A stretch of 14,031 nucleotides of DNA from Chloroflexota bacterium (GTDB taxonomy: Bacteria; Chloroflexota; Dehalococcoidia; Dehalococcoidales; JAUYDJ01), in assembly GCA_030690025.1 (NCBI GenBank), contig JAUYDJ010000096.1:1-14031 (forward strand), in the 5' to 3' direction. The notes beneath the pieces are model-generated. The model saw only the letters and a program-made list of their open reading frames with translations, did not search any database and was not told the DNA's origin. Positions 12,397 to 14,031 of the stretch are shown one piece after another. A program made the position numbers and the translations under genes. Within the stretch, counting starts at the first letter, position 1; each line of letters starts with the position of its first letter.

Positions 12397-12940
12397 CCTT
12401 CTCGGTCTCCTCTGTCTTCTCGGTCTTCTCGGCCTTCTTGGCCTTCTTGGGTTTCTCGGTCTCCTCGGTCTTCTCGGTCTCCTCGGCCTTCTCGGTCTCC
12501 TCGGCGATAACGTTGACCTTGATTACCGGTGTCAGGTCTTTGCCCAGCTTGATGATGACCTCGTGGCTGCCGAGTTGGCGGATGGGGTCGGCTAATTCAA
12601 TCTTCCTTTTGTCGACGATGAGTTTGGCCTTCTCCAGCTCACTGGCGATATCGGCGTTGGTAATAGAGCCGTAAAGCTGGCCTTTTTCTCCTGCCTTGGC
12701 CTTGAGGGTAATTTCCTTGCCTTCCAGCCGTTTTGCCAGCTCATTCATCTGGGCTTCTTCCTGGGCCTGGGCGCGCTCCTTGATTTTATTTTGCATTTCG
12801 GTAAGGCTGAGCGCTGCCGGCACCGCCAGCACGGCCAGCTTTTTGGGCAGAAGGTAGTTCCGGCCGTAGCCGTCAGCTACCTCCTTGATATCACCGGCCG
12901 TAGCCACTTTGGGCACATCCTGCAGAAAAATAACTTTCAT
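12389..12940 (-). CDS. rplI: 50S ribosomal protein L9 with a charged repeat tail
   Basis: L9 binds 23S rRNA near the L1 stalk. The ATG at 12940 gives 183 residues: the N-domain starts MKVIFLQDVPKVATAGD with the signature GYGRNYLLPKK (24-34). The connecting helix follows (about 40-75), then the C-domain (about 77-146). Typical bacterial L9 is about 148-150 residues. Here an extra tail of some 37 residues follows, made of EETEK and KKAKKAEKTEK units. A longer start at 12970 would begin on top of the predicted -10 box and has no support. AAAGG stands 9 bases before the ATG. The gene overlaps dnaB by 8 bases and heads the rplI-dnaB-dnaD-like-dnaC-like run. Confidence 0.93.
   Translation of the reverse strand: MKVIFLQDVPKVATAGDIKEVADGYGRNYLLPKKLAVLAVPAALSLTEMQNKIKERAQAQEEAQMNELAKRLEGKEITLKAKAGEKGQLYGSITNADIASELEKAKLIVDKRKIELADPIRQLGSHEVIIKLGKDLTPVIKVNVIAEETEKAEETEKTEETEKPKKAKKAEKTEKTEETEKVE
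12397..12412 (-). promoter_or_regulatory. Ribosome binding site of dnaB inside the L9 repeat tail
   Basis: GAGGAG (12412-12407) lies 10 bases before the TTG start of dnaB, and an AAGG touches the start codon. The GAGGAG belongs to the repeated codons of the L9 tail, and equivalent GAGGAG copies occur further upstream in the same tail. This site decides in favour of the TTG at 12396. Confidence 0.5.
12399..12504. repeat. rplI: Degenerate purine-rich tandem repeat encoding the L9 tail
   Basis: On the minus strand the DNA is built from GAGGAGACC and GAGAAG-type units, nearly all purines plus CC. The units are multiples of three bases and encode the EETEK/EKTEK tail. Copy number changes here would not shift the frame but would change the tail length and the number of Shine-Dalgarno-like GAGGAG copies before dnaB. 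Confidence 0.7.
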
Positions 12941-12969
12941 AGTTTCTACCTTTCTATAAATTACCCCCA

Positions 12970-12999
12970 ATTATACGACAACCCGGTGGTTAAGGGAAA
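12970..12999 (-). promoter_or_regulatory. Candidate promoter of the rplI-dnaB cluster
   Basis: A perfect TATAAT lies at 12975-12970 on the minus strand, about 30 bases before the L9 ATG. A weak -35, TTTCCC, lies 18 bases further upstream (12999-12994). The transcript would begin near 12963, which rules out the in-frame codon at 12970 as the L9 start. Confidence 0.45.
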
Positions 13000-13087
13000 G
13001 ATGTTTCGGGAATGGGTCAAGATTTAATTTGAAAATCCTTTTGGGTTCTGTCCCCTCTGGTTTATGCCTTTTCGTTTCATGAAGGTA

Positions 13088-13212
13088 TCAACCTCACTCC
13101 TTTTATTCCGATAGCATCGGGAAGAGATTCTAGAGAGGGGGCTGAAAGCCCCCTCTCTTACTTTCACTCCCCTTCCCCTGTTTAGGGGAAGGGGTAAAAG
13201 GGGATAGGGTCA
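13088..13212. repeat. MITE-like palindromic element, full copy (125 bases)
   Basis: Read on the minus strand it starts TGACCCTATCCCC (13212-13200) and continues with the arm hairpin CCCCTTCCCC/GGGGAAGGGG (6-base loop, 13194-13169). The central stem AGAGAGGGGGC/GCCCCCTCTCT follows (13132-13158, 5-base loop). The other end, TCAACCTCACTCC (13088-13100, plus strand), is a decayed match to the terminal repeat. Order, spacing and length match the copy at 4808-4933. It sits between plsX and the rplI cluster. Confidence 0.6.
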
Positions 13213-13296
13213 ACCATAATAGGAAAAACAAATCAAGCACAACAGAACCTGGCTTAGCCGCAGCAAGCTCTGGACTGTCTAAGTAACCTTGTCCGG

Positions 13297-14031
13297 TTAG
13301 AGCTTGCCGTTCTTAATAATGTTGACCAGGTCCTGTTCCGCGGTGCGCTTGGCCAGGCCGATGGCGTTTTTCATGGCCTTGGCCTGGCTGCGGCCGTGGG
13401 CGAAGATTATATTCCCGTTTACTCCCAGGAGGCACGCCCCGCCCCGCTCTTTGTAGTCCATGCGTTTGGCCAGCGTGCCCATGCCGAGTATGTGGGAGGT
13501 AAGGCGGGCGGGCAGGTGGGCCGCGTCATTAAGCGCCTGCCCCAGTTGTATTTGCAGGCTCTGGATGGTGTCGCCCATCCCTTCCAGGGTTTTGAGCACG
13601 ATATTGCCGGTAAAACCGTCAGTAACCACCACATCGGCCCGGCCCCGGGGTAAATCGTGCCCCTCGATATTACCGATGAAGTTTAGGTCGCTATCCTTGA
13701 GCATCTGGTGAGCCTGCTTGGCCACGCGGTTGCCTTTGCTTGCCTCTTCGCCGTTGCTGAGTAAGGCAACCCGCGGCGACTCTATTTCCAGGATGCTGCG
13801 AGCGTAGATGCTGCCCATGCGGGCAAACTGCACCAGGTGGTTGGGCCGGCAGTCCACGTTGGCGCCGGCATCGATAAGCAGGAATGGGGCAGCGCCAATC
13901 ATAATGGTGGTACCGATGGCCGGGCGCTCCACTATCTTGCCCAGCCTGAGCAGGGCGGCGACGAACACCGCCCCGCTGTGACCGGCGGAGACGAAGGCGG
14001 CGGCTTTGCCTTCTCTTACCAGGTTAATGCC
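13297..14031 (-). CDS. plsX: Phosphate acyltransferase PlsX (partial, start beyond the window)
   Basis: PlsX makes acyl-phosphate from acyl-ACP and phosphate at the membrane surface, the first step of phospholipid synthesis in the PlsX/PlsY route. The frame is open to the right edge, giving the last 244 residues. The segment INLVREGKAAAFVSAGHSGA at the edge, then RPAIGTTIM, LLIDAGANVDCRP, FARMGSIYA, LLSNGEEASKG, NFIGNIEGHDL and VVVTDGFTGNIVLKTLEGMG follow the family in order. In the usual SAGNTGA block this protein has SAGHSGA. The true start lies outside the window, so the internal GTG at 13968 should not be taken as the start. It is 356 bases upstream of rplI on the same strand, with a palindromic element between them. 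Confidence 0.95.
   Translation of the reverse strand, partial: GINLVREGKAAAFVSAGHSGAVFVAALLRLGKIVERPAIGTTIMIGAAPFLLIDAGANVDCRPNHLVQFARMGSIYARSILEIESPRVALLSNGEEASKGNRVAKQAHQMLKDSDLNFIGNIEGHDLPRGRADVVVTDGFTGNIVLKTLEGMGDTIQSLQIQLGQALNDAAHLPARLTSHILGMGTLAKRMDYKERGGACLLGVNGNIIFAHGRSQAKAMKNAIGLAKRTAEQDLVNIIKNGKL

Larger units (their letters stand above)
12941..13296. other. Intergenic region between plsX and rplI
   Basis: No gene is seen. It holds the -10 box of the rplI cluster (12970-12975) and a full palindromic element (13088-13212). The 84 bases from 13213 to 13296, directly after plsX, show no clear terminator or gene. Confidence 0.55.

Noticed and set aside
12347..12595. Open frames on the plus strand that encode runs such as LGLLGLLGLLG and look like membrane segments
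   Set aside because: They are the complementary reading of the L9 repeat tail; the minus-strand L9 frame fully explains the region.
12941..12970. Ten extra residues at the L9 N-terminus
   Set aside because: L9 proteins begin at MKVIFLxDV, and the earlier codon coincides with the predicted -10 box.

Overview
The window reads as a chromosomal segment of a bacterium that I would place, from general resemblance rather than any search, in the Chloroflexota, probably class Dehalococcoidia. Supporting cues are the moderately high GC of the core genes, a stand-alone pyruvate-kinase-C-domain protein paired with a fumarylacetoacetate hydrolase family enzyme, holB followed by ricT, and an rplI-dnaB-dnaD-like-dnaC-like replication cluster. 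Both ends are cut inside genes: the tail of mutS on the left and most of plsX on the right.

Layout. Positions 2-169 are the end of mutS, followed by an alpha/beta hydrolase (248-1054) with its own candidate promoter and a hairpin terminator. Positions 1206-2404 hold a visibly AT-richer two-gene unit: a ComF-like phosphoribosyltransferase and a SLOG/YspA-like (DUF2493-like) protein with overlapping stop and start. It looks transferred and is the best candidate here for an undescribed nucleotide-based system. On the minus strand come a coiled-coil lipoprotein with a CAP/SCP domain (2433-3158), then a two-gene operon, pyruvate-kinase-C-like protein plus FAH-family enzyme (4640 down to 3308). The plus strand then carries lysA, holB and ricT (5000-8221), ending in stop codons interlocked with those of a convergent HNH endonuclease (8218-8733).

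The right half is a minus-strand cluster read from 14031 leftwards: plsX, a 356-base gap, then rplI, dnaB, a DnaD-domain protein and a double-AAA+ DnaC-like protein. The last four genes overlap one another (8, 4 and 86 bases), so they are probably translationally coupled and supply the replicative helicase with its loading factors. Two oddities stand out. The DnaC-like protein contains two tandem AAA+ domains. The L9 protein ends in a charged repeat tail whose coding DNA supplies the Shine-Dalgarno sequence of dnaB.

A family of G/C-run palindromic elements lies in the intergenic gaps. There are three near full-length copies of about 125-145 bases (4808-4933, 8816-8960, 13088-13212) and two shorter relatives (around 1079-1109 and 3228-3296). 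They have terminal inverted repeats of the type TGACC(C/T)nnCCC and look like a MITE family. The two short copies also look like working intrinsic terminators. I saw no tRNA, rRNA or CRISPR array.
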